Source: Lota lota
Taxonomy: Eukaryota; Chordata; Actinopteri; Gadiformes; Lotidae
DNA: 64,000 nt
Direction: 5' to 3'
Assembly: GCA_026745465.1 (NCBI GenBank)
Contig: JACYXH010000175.1
Span: 4,470,001-4,534,000 of the forward strand
Shown here: positions 23,061 to 34,340 of the stretch, piece by piece
How the letters are laid out: each line of letters starts with the position of its first letter
Numbering within the stretch: the stretch's first letter is position 1
Notes under the pieces: model-generated
What the model was told of the DNA's origin: nothing
Seen by the model: only the letters and a program-made list of their open reading frames with translations
Database searches by the model: none
Translations under genes and position numbers: made by a program

Positions 23061-23740
23061 TTGAGCAATTGTTTGTGTCTGAGGGTAGATTGGTCCAGGG
23101 TCTTTGAGTTAGATAATTTGGTGCTCAATAGGAACCTTTTAGATGTGGCCTTCATTGGGATATTCTTCATTCCGTCGTGATGACATACTAATTAGGATAT
23201 GAAGCACAGTACTTCCTGGTTAAAACTTCTTCAGCTGGTGGATGAGGGTGTGTGTGTGGGGGGGGGGGGGGTGCTATTCACCCATTCATCTACTGTATAA
23301 TTGCATAGGGAATTTCAGCAGGCTTTTGGTGTGATGTGATTTCAGTGGAGGTAAAGACGAGTAAAGCTGAAGCTTTTCTCGGCTCGCGATGCGTGGGGTA
23401 TTGTGTCTGGCTAGCTGCGTGGGTGGGGGGTGGGGAGTGGGTGGGTGGGGCTGTTTGACTGCCCTTAAGTGACGGCGTTGGAGTATCTGCCGTCCCCCCC
23501 CCCCGCTTCTGATGACGTCCCTGCCCTGCAGTAGATCAGCGAGCGTGGAAGCTGAGTTCAAACAAGAATAATATTGAACTCAGCATTATTCAAAAAAGGA
23601 AGTGTTACGTTTTGATATGATGCTTCCCAGAGTGCGATATCGCTCTGGGCAACCTGGGTGAGGTAAAGCAGGAGATGAAGTTGCACCATCTTGATAGAAG
23701 AAGAAGGGAGGTGTGGAATAAAGTAGAGAGCTGTATATAG
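23061..23740. other. Non-coding stretch with short G/C tracts and a palindrome
   Basis: G-rich runs lie at about 23258-23271 and 23425-23450. An imperfect palindrome, CCCAGAG(TG)CGAT/ATCGCTCTGGG, spans 23626-23649 around a GATATC centre. No gene was recognised. Confidence 0.5.
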
Positions 23741-23850
23741 CTGCTGCCCAGATCTGTCTATCTTTATCTGTCTGTCTGTTCTGTCTATCTGCCTGTCTGT
23801 CTATGTATCTATCCATATCTATCTATGTACCTATCTACCCTAACTACCTG

Positions 23851-23887
<37 letters not shown>

Positions 23888-23890
23888 TTT
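23741..23890. repeat. (CTGT)n/(CTAT)n tetranucleotide array
   Basis: Mixed CTGT, CTAT and CCTGT units end in a pure (TGTC)n run at 23853-23885. Confidence 0.9.
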
Positions 23891-25500
23891 CCTCCTTATC
23901 TATCCATCTCACACTGGTTATTCATCTTGGAAAGTTCAAGGCCCTGTGAATGGAAAACATGTCAGTGTCTGGGGGGTGTAAACCTGGGCGGCCAGCATCT
24001 CTCTCACACACTCTCACACACACACGCACACACATACTGTCAGACACGCATTAGGCATCAACTGTCAATTGATCAGGGGTGCCTACCAACACAAGCACCC
24101 CCTTCCCCATCCTCTGAACCCCCGTTTTCTCCTCTACACCGCCTTAGCATCTCCGCCTTTTCATGTGATCTGATCCATTAGCATTATTCTCTGGGTGGTA
24201 GCAGTGAGCACCATGCTGTGTAGCAGTTGAACTGTCGCCTTGGGGGCCTCACCTGAGAGGGCTGACAGCTGCCTGCATAATCATCACCCTCCGCCTGTCG
24301 CCTGATTGGCCCAGACCAAGTGAGAGCGAGAGAGATCAAATGGGAGCCCCCCCCCCCCCCGTCTCATTGGCTCTCTAAGGTACATTGTGGGTGGCTTAGC
24401 AAATGAAAGATTGTTTGTTGCAGATGTTCACAAAACAAGGTGGGGAGGGAGAAGGCGTAGGCATTGGGATGGGAGAAGAAGTGCACCATGGGATGTGGGG
24501 TTGACCCTGAGACCCAGCAGCTCCTTTAATATGACATGCCGTCTTGTAGATACCTGTGTTAACACATTAGAAACTCTTCTTCACCAACGTTACAACTTCA
24601 TCTGTACCCATAATCCACTATTCCTCAGAATGCGGTGCTCAGATTCTGATCAATGGGTGTGTGGATGTGTTTGTAGAGTCCATGCTGTCATGTAATTATA
24701 GGCATGTAATTATCACCAATTCACTTTATTGAATTGACACAGAGGTAAACCCACCTGATGACTAAACATCTACAAGCTGCATGGGAACTGAAATAGAGAA
24801 AGGTTTATTATTTTGGGAGGTTGGAAGTTTGAGTGCCTGAGTTAACTTATACCTTGTGTCCATATGTTCAACTGCACATGCATACCTATAAGTAACGCTT
24901 CGCATGCCTTTTATTTTATTTAAATGAATCACAGACGATGATACATGATTTTCCAATGTTTTTTTGTCATCCGATTGTGTAGGTGTAGGTTTAGGCAAGA
25001 TTAGGCAAGTTGACCTGATTTAGAACTTCTGCTTTTTCAGACCGGAGGTAAACTGAAACCAGAGAGACACCGGACTGTTGAGAAACATATTGTACGACAG
25101 ATTGACTATGATGATGGCAAGGACTGAAACACAGTGTGTCCTTTCACCTTTCAAAAGTGGAAGTGACTGCTGGATGCCCTGCCCTTGTGGGGGGGTAGGC
25201 AGTTAATTCTGACACCTGGTTCACACGAGGGAAAATCTCTGTGAGTGGACTCCTAAAATAGATCTGACACATTTCACATGCCTGCATTGCCACCTCCTTC
25301 CCCTGGCAAAGCCCCGTCCCACACAACAGCCCCTCTGTTCAGGCCCTGTTTGCTCTGGAGAGCGCCTGCACCTCACAGGCCTCAGAGCAGGCCCACCCTA
25401 CAGCTCCGACCCCCTTTTGCCCTGGAAGCCATCCCTCTATCTCGCCATCCAAATCTTGCACTATGCATATATGTTTGTATGTTGTGTAATTATCATGAAT
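23891..25500. other. Unique non-coding DNA
   Basis: A short CA patch near 24005-24030 and a C run near 24348-24360 are the only repeats. The segment at about 24190-24330 is regulatory-looking (GATTGGCCCAG, repeat-free), with nothing specific to name. Frames are short and lack motifs. Confidence 0.45.
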
Positions 25501-27060
25501 AACCTTTCTTTATTTGAGTTTGTTCATTCATTCTTTACTTATTTCGTTCTTTCTTTCTTCCTCTTTCTTTGTCTTTCTATCTTTCTTTATTTCCTTATTT
25601 TGTTTTTTCTTTCTTTTTTTCTCTCTAACTTGGAATGTGATCCAACCGTTCTTCCAACCACTTTCATTTTATTTTCAAATTCATGAAAATGTTTAAAAAC
25701 ATTCCTCTCTGTCTTTCACGTTGCTGAACAGTATTCAGCGTCTCCCGCGAGATCAATTTACCTGTTGGGTGGGCCAATCCTTCCCCACACAGGGTTCCGC
25801 CACTGCTATGGAAGCTCTTGTCATTGCCAGCCTCTTCATCTCCATCCACGGCTCCTGCTAACTTTCTGGCTCCCTCCCGCTTATTTCAAATTCAATTAAA
25901 CCTCTGGAGATTCAACTAACTTTTGAAAGGATAGGGGTATATATCTCTCTGTCTCCTGCGTTCACATTACTTTTCTTGTTATAGCTTTTTCCTGTGTCTC
26001 TTGTTCTTTTTTTTCCCTCTCTCTTTGCCCGTATGCCTCATCTCTTAATTTCTCCTTTCTTCTCTCTCCTTCTGCCTTGCGGTATTGCCAACCATTTTCC
26101 ATTTCTTTCTTTTTTTTTATAACCCCCCACCTTTATCTTCCAGCTCTCTCCCCCACATTTTCTTTTACTTTCTACCATACTTTTTTACCTCCCCTGCAGC
26201 TGTCTAAATGCTGGGAGTTTGTCCAGATACGTGTTTTGTGGGGACGGACAGGGTGGTACAGCTTTGTGCTCAGTGGGAATGGGACTTACCTAACATTTAT
26301 TTTCAAGAGGGAACGTAGGGAGATTTTCTCCAAGACAAACTCCATCATTCATCCACCAGTGTTGTCTTAACCTGACCATGGGGATCTTGGCCAATCCCTG
26401 TCCCAATCTAAATCACAGCATATCCTAATCAAACAAATCACACTGTTGTGCTATAGACCTCTGGGCCGATCCAAGACAAACACCAGTGACTTAGGTTAGG
26501 GCATGTCTGTGCCGGAGGGCAGACTTTAACGGATTCAACCCAGGGCAGGTGTCTTGCTCTTGGCAGGGACTTGGCAAACAGGCAGGAAGAAAGTCCCCGC
26601 TTTTAGCTCTGAGTCCCTCCACTTGTGGCATCCCAGCATTGGGAAGCTGTTGGTTGTATTTGTTGCACTAACATTGAATAAAAAGTACATTATTGTCCGA
26701 TGTGATTTTGGAGCGATAAACATTATGACTGCCAGTGACCACAAACTTGGTGATGGATGGTGAGGCAGATTGGTTTTTCTGGTTCTCGTCTGTAATTGGT
26801 AGATTAAAAACATGTTTAAATGGATATAATGCGATTGTGGTGGCTAAATGAGGATGTATGTTTTTGTTACGGTCAGAGCCGAGCTGTGTCAACACAAACA
26901 TTGTTCCAGTTTAATGGACACGAAGTGCTTGAGCTCAAATGACTGATTTGTGAATTTAAAGCTGTTCAATTGGCCGTGTAAAGACTATATAATATGTTCA
27001 TGAACCAGATCTAGCATACAAATTCAGACTCACAAAATGCAAACTTCATCTTGCCTTTTC
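25501..27060. other. Pyrimidine-rich then unique non-coding DNA
   Basis: T/C-rich low-complexity sequence (CTTT-type) lies at 25505-25630 and again at 25940-26180. A repeat-free segment lies at 25700-25930. Overlapping frames on both strands near 26535-26813 show no family motif. Nothing else was recognised. Confidence 0.45.
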
Positions 27061-27101
27061 CGTGTGTGTGCTTGTGTGTGTACACATGCATGAGTGTGAG
27101 A

Positions 27102-27158
<57 letters not shown>

Positions 27159-27265
27159 TGAGTGCAAAAGAGAGAAATAGAGTGTGTACCTGTGTGTTTG
27201 TGTAAAAGAGCGTGAGTGAGAGAGAGAAAGAGAGAGAGAGTATGTGTTAGTGTGTGTGCGTGCGT
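27061..27265. repeat. TG/GA-rich simple-repeat region
   Basis: (TG)n at 27111-27150 lies within GA- and TG-interrupted sequence. Confidence 0.9.
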
Positions 27266-27573
27266 GCACGTGTGCTGTGCCACCGTTTAAATCTCTGGGT
27301 CATGTCCCAGCTTGCAGCATTGCACAGTAAATCACAGCCAGAGTTTTAAGTGTCTTCTCCAGTGTGCCAGAGAGAGCCATTAACGCACTTGAATTAAAAC
27401 ACACTCCTCAACAAATACCCATGTTATGTCTGTGAATTGGCTTTGGGTGTGTGTGTGTGTGTGTGCGTGCTCCTGTGTTCCTCTATTTGTGTAGGTAACT
27501 GTATTTCCAGGTGTTGTGAGCTATCGTTACCAAAATACAATCTGACTAAGTCCTACCCCCGGAGCTCCTTCCC
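27266..27573. other. Short unique stretch with a small TG run
   Basis: A TG run lies near 27447-27464. Nothing else was recognised. Confidence 0.5.
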
Positions 27574-27622
<49 letters not shown>

Positions 27623-27718
27623 CCACACACACACACTTAACACACATATGTATGCACACACTCACACACATATACACACACTAAACACACACACACATAC
27701 ACACACTTACACAATACA
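27574..27718. repeat. (CA)n microsatellite with degenerate right flank
   Basis: A pure core at 27574-27620 is followed by about 100 bp of interrupted CA/TA repeats. Confidence 0.95.
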
Positions 27719-28012
27719 TAAACCTCCTGTGTTTAACATAAATTTGACTGCCATTTAATTCTCTGCAAGATGATAATTTCCGTAGGACCGTGTCCATATA
27801 CCGGTTATTAGTCAGGGCTCTCCCAGGGGGGTCGTGCGGAGGCGACCTTCTCCTGGTGGGGGTCGGAGGTCAATGGCCCTGCCCTCTTCAGTCGACAGGG
27901 CGATTGCTGCGGTGATAGCACCGCAGGGATCTTAGCGACTAGGGATGGAGAGGTGCTCCAGAGCTGATCACAGTCTCACAGGCCTGCTACGGATGAGGTC
28001 AAACCATCTGTT

Positions 28013-28013
<1 letters not shown>
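27719..28013. promoter_or_regulatory. Candidate regulatory island with a perfect GC-rich hairpin
   Basis: A repeat-free segment. CTGCGGTG-ATAG-CACCGCAG at 27907-27926 is a perfect 8-bp stem with a 4-nt loop. GGTCGGAGGTCAATGG carries a nuclear-receptor-like AGGTCA half-site. No frame is supported. The hairpin is too short for a microRNA precursor by itself. Confidence 0.3.

Positions 28014-28044
<31 letters not shown>
28014..28044. repeat. (CA)n microsatellite
   Basis: A short pure array of about 15 units. Confidence 0.9.
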
Positions 28045-28045
<1 letters not shown>

Positions 28046-29150
28046 CATACTTAACACACTTACCACCAGCTCACCCTCTCAGAACCAGGCCTGCCCTGTC
28101 TGTAGTTTGCACGTGCCGTGTTTCAAGTTTCAATGGATGGATGGATCAATGGATGATCCGTTTTTTTGTGTATACTTTGGGTCAGTTTACTTTTTGTTGT
28201 GTACTACTGGCCCACACACTGACATCTGGATAAACATGGACTTGACTTTTTCCTTTCTTGGGCAACCTCAAAGGGAACATATTTACAGAAATAAAGATTT
28301 GAGACAGTACAGAGGTGATTTGAATTTCATTGTATAGGGCTTGCACATCAGACTGTATCGTGGGATATTTTGCTAGCCATACTCCGCCGTATTGAGACGG
28401 ATCAAGAGAGTTGCAGTACTGTGCAATCCTAAATCAATCTTAATATACCGTAACCTAGGCTAATGAAAACTTTGGTTTTGCCACGTCTCACATGAAAACC
28501 GCTGTGGCAGTTACAAACGCAACAATGTCTCCCCATAATGACAAATAATTTCTTCATTAATTACTCAACAATGAAAAAAAAGACATTACAGCCAACACAA
28601 CAACTAACATTCAAATGCTGCTATGCTAAAAAGGGGAACCTTCTTAGTGACCAATGGGACATGGCCTTTCTGACAAACATGCAGAGACGTTGCTAGCATC
28701 ACGTCGACCAAGAAAGAGGTTGAAAAGAAAATGGCGAATGTGGTTACATAAATCTCATCTCTCTCTAGCATATGACAAGAGATCCATTCCTACCGTTAAG
28801 AGCCACAGTAACAATCTGCACACGCTGTAGCCATGTGGTTCCAGCTTGCATGGAGTTAAATAGGCTCTTAAAGGAGCAGCTTGCTGGAAAAATAACTTTC
28901 CCAACGGTCACCGCTTTTTGTGTTGACTTTGTCACAATTGACCTGCCTTCTCCTGATAATAAACTGCTTGTATGAGGTATAGGCCAAACGAATCAAGCAA
29001 CTTGGCTACTAGGTGATTGTGTTCAGGGTTGAATCGAGCTAGAGGAGCCATGGAAGGGTTAAGTTGTACAGTGCTGTAGCTCTGCAGCCCTAAGGCTGGG
29101 CATAGGGCCAGCTCCACTCGTAAACATGGAGCGCTTCAGAGGGCTGGTTT
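28045..29150. other. Unique non-coding DNA, part possibly an old repeat
   Basis: A small GGAT run lies at about 28137-28155. The segment 28620-28980 has the texture of an interspersed repeat (AGGGGAACC..., TTAAAGGAGCAGCTTGCTGG), but no inverted ends or tail were found. No gene was recognised. Confidence 0.4.
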
Positions 29151-29209
29151 CGCGCGTGTGTGTATGTGTGTCTGTGTGTTTGTGTGTGTGTCTGTGTGTC
29201 AGTATGTGT

Positions 29210-29241
<32 letters not shown>
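29151..29241. repeat. Interrupted (TG)n array
   Basis: TG repeats with TGTCTGTG variants, ending in a pure run (about 29216-29241). Confidence 0.9.
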
Positions 29242-29591
29242 CAATGCCAGAGACAGCCCAGTGACTCACGGACCACAACCCTGCCCCCTTGGCAAAATAG
29301 GAGTAACGTTTTAAAGAGACACAAGCACACTCCAGGAGTAAGAGAGACAGAGGCAGGGCACATACAGCCACAAGCCGATGGACCTGAAGACAGGGGGCGC
29401 TGGAGCGTTTGACGTGCTCTACTCGGTACACCGTTTAAACAGATGATCACAGTGTTCGTATCTTGTGGAAAGATGCCAGTGTAGTAGTGACACTACTCTG
29501 CTCTGCTGAGACATTGTATGTATGTGTACATGGTGATGTGTACCTATGCATGTGAATCATGTACATATGCATACACATGCAGGCACGAACG

Positions 29592-29593
<2 letters not shown>
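29242..29593. other. Unique non-coding DNA
   Basis: Nothing was recognised beyond a TA/TG-rich patch at 29515-29580. Confidence 0.5.
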
Positions 29594-29638
<45 letters not shown>

Positions 29639-29640
29639 CA
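29594..29640. repeat. (CA)n microsatellite
   Basis: A pure array of about 22 units. Confidence 0.95.
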
Positions 29641-30433
29641 CACAAATGCATATAAAGACAAATACAAAAACAGATATCAGCCTTACTGAGAGACAGACAG
29701 AGACACACAAGCAAACTATCAGCATTTACTCATTGTGGATCCATACAATAAAATGTCATTACTCAGTGTATACGTTAATATCAAGACAAATTGTCATTCC
29801 ACTGTGGTAGATTAAAAGCGAAAGGACAAGTTGTGCGCACTGCGAAGCTCATGGTTTCTTGGTTTGACTTCTATTCTCTCACACAAATGCACTCACGCAA
29901 ACAAACTTGATGATTCCTATCCCTAGATATCTTCTATTTTATATCTCCTTCATTGATATTAAATGTGCTCTTTGATGTGCTAAATATCGTCCCGTGCACC
30001 ACCACTACCACCATCACCACCACTAGCCTGGAGTCATGATCACATGACTTCACATTTTGTTTCCCTACACGGATCAGTCTGGACCTCTAGCCGTCCACAT
30101 CAATTTACTGAAATTACAATGTAATTGGGGCCAATTAGAGATTGTGTGGTAGATGATGACGGAACTGGGCCAATCATGGACTGCGTTGTAGTTGATAACG
30201 TAAAATACAGGCCACCGATGGCAAAACAATAATGGGGTCTCCTGAAACCTTAACATTAGGAGAGTAAACATTCTCTGGCTGGCCTACATTCTCACACAGA
30301 CAAGAAGGAACATACAGCCAGACCAGCTGAGTCACGTCTTAAAGGGTATGAAGGCTGCAGCTCACGCTTACATAACCTCTGTCTCCACCTCAGTGTCATT
30401 AGAGCCGGGATCAGGGAAAACGATGCTTTAAGT
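29641..30433. other. Unique DNA with a palindromic homeodomain-type site
   Basis: A CCA-type trinucleotide patch lies at 29998-30026. AATTAC-AAT-GTAATT at 30112-30126 is a perfect palindrome with homeodomain cores, followed by CCAATTAGAG. The region 30070-30250 is a possible regulatory island. Confidence 0.35.
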
Positions 30434-30549
30434 ACCCTAAACCTAACCCAAACCCTAACCCGAAACCAAGCCATATCCTAACTCTTACCCTAACCCAACC
30501 CTAACCCAAGCCCAAGCCTAACCCTAACCCTTACCCAAACCCTAACCCT
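30434..30549. repeat. Interstitial telomere-like (CCCTAA)n array, degenerate
   Basis: About 19 CCCTAA-like words in one direction, many altered to CCCAA, CCTAAG or CCTTAC. The vertebrate telomere unit is TTAGGG, here on the minus strand. Degeneracy and unique DNA on both sides rule out a chromosome end. It is most likely an old insertion made during break repair, or a minisatellite that began from such an insertion. Confidence 0.85.
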
Positions 30550-31027
30550 GCATACAGGCTGCCCTCAGGCCTCAACATATCAATGGGTCACCTGTGTCAG
30601 GCCACAGCCACACTGAGACCTCGTCACACATATGAAAATGTATTTCCCCCCCTCTTATTAAGAACAAATTCCTGTCTACACCAAGGGAGTTATAGAAAAG
30701 ATCTTCGTCCACAAGAGCACGCAACATGTGTATTTGTGTTGGTGTGTGCATTCATGTTTTTGGTGTGTCTCTGTGTAAGTGTTTGTGTGAGCGATGGTGC
30801 GATACATACATTATTACAAATCTTAGTCAATCTCATGGAGGTGTGTGCGTGCGTGTGTCTGTGTGTCTGTGTGTGTGTGTGTGTGTGTGTCTGCTAGAAG
30901 TGCTTCACGTGTCCATGCGTATATTTATTGTGACTTTGAATCCAAGCAATGGTTATCTGAGCTAGTAATGAGTGGGTTAAGTTTCTCTGCTCCTCTTTGG
31001 ACAGAGGGAGTCAACATTTTGGCAGCC
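30550..31027. other. Unique DNA with a TG-rich patch
   Basis: A TG run lies at about 30858-30890. No gene was recognised. Confidence 0.5.
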
Positions 31028-31122
31028 TCACTGTGTGTGTGTACATGCACATGTGTGTGTGTGTGTGTGTGTGCATTCGTGTTCGTCTGTGTGTGTGCCT
31101 GCATACGTGTGTGTGTGTCTAT

Positions 31123-31160
<38 letters not shown>
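31028..31160. repeat. Interrupted (TG)n array
   Basis: Three TG runs separated by ATGCACATG- and CATACG-type breaks. The last is pure (about 31129-31160). Confidence 0.9.
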
Positions 31161-31751
31161 ATGCTTGCCTTGACTGTGTGTTGAGGGAGGCTGCACTTTG
31201 GCAGGCTCCAGTTTATACAGATGGAGCAGCTCTCGCTGGATAAACCACAGAAAATTCCTCCCACTGTCCAAGTTAGCACTTCTTAGCAAAAGAGCTGTAC
31301 AAGCCCATTCTCCCACTGCCCCCTCACCCCTCTTCACCCACACTGGCCCTCCTGAAACCCCCAGCTCGTCTCCACCTTCGCCATAGCATTTCAGACCACT
31401 GCCCCATGGAGGAGGACAGTATTGCAGACTAAGCTCATAGACAGCCATGAACTCTTTCTCTGCTCTTCCTGTAGCAGCCAGGCCAGGCCAGAACCATTCA
31501 TTCAGGACCACATGGATGGGGATAGGAAAGATTTCAACGTTTCCATAAAACCCCACTCCTCTCCTCCTCTCCTCTCCTCCACTTAGCCCCTTATTAGCAC
31601 AGCATGGGCTTGTGAGCAGTCTCATGCATTCAATATCTTTTGAACTGTTTAATATCCTTTTTTTCTGCGCTAGCAGACTAATATCATGATACACGTTTTA
31701 TAACCGTTGACCTATAAACTCTCTGTCACTCCCCCATCCTCCCACGCACTA

Positions 31752-31784
<33 letters not shown>

Positions 31785-32540
31785 TTCTCTCTCGCTCTCT
31801 CTCTCTTTCTCTCTCTCTTGTGGTCTTATGTTTTCAATCTTTCTCCCTTTTAATAATAATGGGGCTCAGCGTGCTCTGCAAAAGCAATTGTGTCTACAAC
31901 CAATCTCTCTCTTCTACATCGTGAGTAAAATCATGACAAATGTTCTCACAGGGTAATTACACATCCTCTGCCGGTCTGTTTAACCTTTGCTACCTCTGTT
32001 AGAGGCCAACTGCTTACCTCATCCAGCCAGTGCCACCACTCACACCTCATACGCACACTGCCCTGAAATCTAATAGCGGTTCTACTTATTTTCTGGCCTT
32101 GGATTTATTTCAGGATCTGTGATTATTAGTATAGCCTATTTGCATTGTTACAATAGCACTTTAATTCCACTTAATTTGATACTATGGACCTGCAGGGTCA
32201 ATCACTGCAATATGTTTACATGAGCTTACTTTTTTGTGAGAGGACTTTCTATGCTATGCAGATGGTACTCTGCTATACTTTAAAGTCCAATTGGATTTCT
32301 TACTTAGCAATGAAGACAATGTCCAACTCCATTGGTTTTTAGAATATAAAAAAGTATCTCACCCCATCTTCACTGGTTTCCTATTCCTACCACTATTTTT
32401 AGATTATTTTAAGAGCCATCAGAACATCTAAAGACTATAATGACGAGAAGCTTCTTCATTTTGGGAAATAACGAAGAGTCTGTGATTGTCTGAACAAACA
32501 TGTTACTCTTTCCTTGGCGATACACTAGACATTACCGCCG
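31161..32540. other. Unique non-coding DNA with a CT tract
   Basis: A CT-rich tract lies at about 31754-31819. The segment 31840-32030 is repeat-free and regulatory-looking. A 191-codon minus-strand frame (31119-31694) is not repeat-derived over most of its length, but no motif, homologue or splice context is recognisable, so it is not called. Confidence 0.45.
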
Positions 32541-33240
32541 GTGCACCGACCTCTCCGAGTGGATGCTTTGATTGTGGTATGGTTGCTCAGAGGGCCTTGC
32601 AGAAGGCAAGCTGAGGTTCACTGTGGCCTGGCTTGGCTGCAGCTCTGCTGTTGGTCTGCTACTGGCCCAGTCATTTCACCGCTGGACTCCTTGTCTTGTT
32701 TAGTCCTGGTCTCTCTGGCTTGTTGTGGTTCACCTTTGGCCCCTCCTGCTGTGGGCATGGTGATGTTTGGTCTGGCTCTGTCTTTTCATCTGGGTGCTTT
32801 GAAGGCCTTTCAACATCTGGCTGACATCCTCCTTTTATTATAAATCGATGGACTCTACTGGCTGCCTGGTGAAGCTAGTCTTCAAGGTCAGGGTCTGTTG
32901 TTGTTGTTGTTGCTCCTGAGCCCTCCAGAAGTAGTGCCACGGCTGTAGGAGGCACCACGGTCCTGCATCTCTATGTTGGTGCACGGATAGTCAGCCGACT
33001 GGTGACGCAGTGGCTGTGGGATCAATGACAATGGCAGTGATTATGGACGGCCGTGATGTTATGGTTAAGCGTCTCCATGTGTGTGTGGTTAGTGTGGGAG
33101 ACAGTGGCCTGGTTTGGGGTAAGGACCATGGATGTGCCAGGCAATTTGACCTTGGCCAGCGGCAGGGTGATTGTGTAGCTGTGGTCTGTGTGTTTAACTG
33201 GATGAAGTGTGCTGACCAGCAGTGTGTCATAGGATGACCC
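32541..33240. other. Unusual TGG/CTG-rich, low-repeat block of unknown nature
   Basis: This block differs from its surroundings: rich in TGG, CTGG and CTTG words, almost free of TG/CA arrays, and open in two plus frames for 100 and 63 codons (32541-32843). A (TTG)n patch lies at 32899-32915. The predicted peptides are Leu/Ala-rich with no known motif. It could be a diverged repeat, a lncRNA exon or ordinary DNA. Confidence 0.25.
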
Positions 33241-34340
33241 TGGCGTTTTTATTTCATGGAAGGTAGGAGTGTCTGTGGCGGCTTACATTTCCATGTATTT
33301 AAAATAATTACCTTTCCTTCATCGTTGTTCCATACTATTTTATAGTGTCTGCAAATCACTTGTATTACAAATTATTATTACAAAACTGATTGTGATGACT
33401 AATTTCTCCGTGAGGATCATATTTGAACTTTCCAAAGAACACAGGCTGTCTGTACAGAACCATGTCAACTCCAACAGAAACATTTAGCAGTGAGATGATT
33501 AAACATCATATGTGTAGGCTGCCAAAAAAACTAACGAAAAATATATTTCAAGACAACACTACCTTCCTGCCTTTTTTCCAAATGACCCATTTTCTTCGTA
33601 GCGGTGTTTTCACTGAGCTCCAGCATGTGTTTACCAGTGGAGGGCTGCTGCCTCCCTATTAAAGCAGTCGTTCCCCTGGGGCCGCAGCACGCATTATTAA
33701 CACACAGGATATGGAGCCCTGCTGCGGGGCCGGTGCCTCTGCCTGCACACACATGGGCCCTACCTGTAAAAGTTGGCAACGCACGCCTGCCTCTGTGATG
33801 AGGGTCTTGCTTTCTCGCTCTCTTTCTTTCAATCTGTGTTTTGGTCTTTCTTTCCTTCATTGTCTTTCTTTCTGTCTTTCTTTTCCGTCTCTTTCGTTTT
33901 TTCCTTCTTTCTTTCTTTCTTCGCAGCAAATGCAGCTAAACATAAACCTGAACATAAAAGAAGAGGGGATTTCTATCAGCCCGAGAACAGCGGACGGATA
34001 CCCAGAAACAGAGTTAGCAGTTCCTTAAAACTTGGAAGACTAGAGATCACAATAGGCTTTCCCGAAAGCCTTCTGCTTGCTCGATAAGACACTCATCAAG
34101 AGTAATACACACATAATAAATGCAGTTAGAGAAATCCCCTACCCAGCCTTTACGGCTTTCTGCGCCCCCCCCCCCCCCTCCCCCCCACCCAGTGGCGCCG
34201 CACCCCCGGGCCAAAACTCCACAGCATCCCCAGAACGGAGTCATTAGGCTAGCGCTAATGGCTTCAAAGTTTATAATTGAAATTGGAACCCATTGATCTA
34301 TAGGTAGAGAGAAATGGCTCTTTTCATTGCCTCAGTGTGG
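33241..34340. promoter_or_regulatory. Candidate conserved non-coding region
   Basis: Two repeat-poor segments (33290-33790, including the GC-rich CTGCTGCGGGGCCGGTGCC at about 33720, and 33930-34340) flank a CTTT-rich tract at 33810-33925. TTTCTTTCTTCGCAG ending at 33926 resembles a splice acceptor. The two frames after it (33927-34027) give short peptides with no known motif, so an exon is not supported. A C-rich run lies at 34165-34188. AATTATAAACT-type AT-rich words and ATTAGGCTAGCGCTAATGG (palindromic) occur near 34243-34261. Confidence 0.3.

Noticed and set aside
27907-27926. microRNA precursor
   Set aside because: The stem is only 8 bp with no extended pairing on either side.
30434-30549. 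Chromosome end (true telomere)
   Set aside because: Units are degenerate and long unique sequence continues on both sides.
31119-31694. 191-codon minus-strand frame
   Set aside because: Only part is repeat-free, no recognisable domain, and it ends in a TG array; open length is within chance for this composition.
33912-34087. Coding exon after a CTTT tract and TTCGCAG acceptor
   Set aside because: Pyrimidine tract is part of a simple repeat, peptides lack motifs, and no matching donor is convincing.
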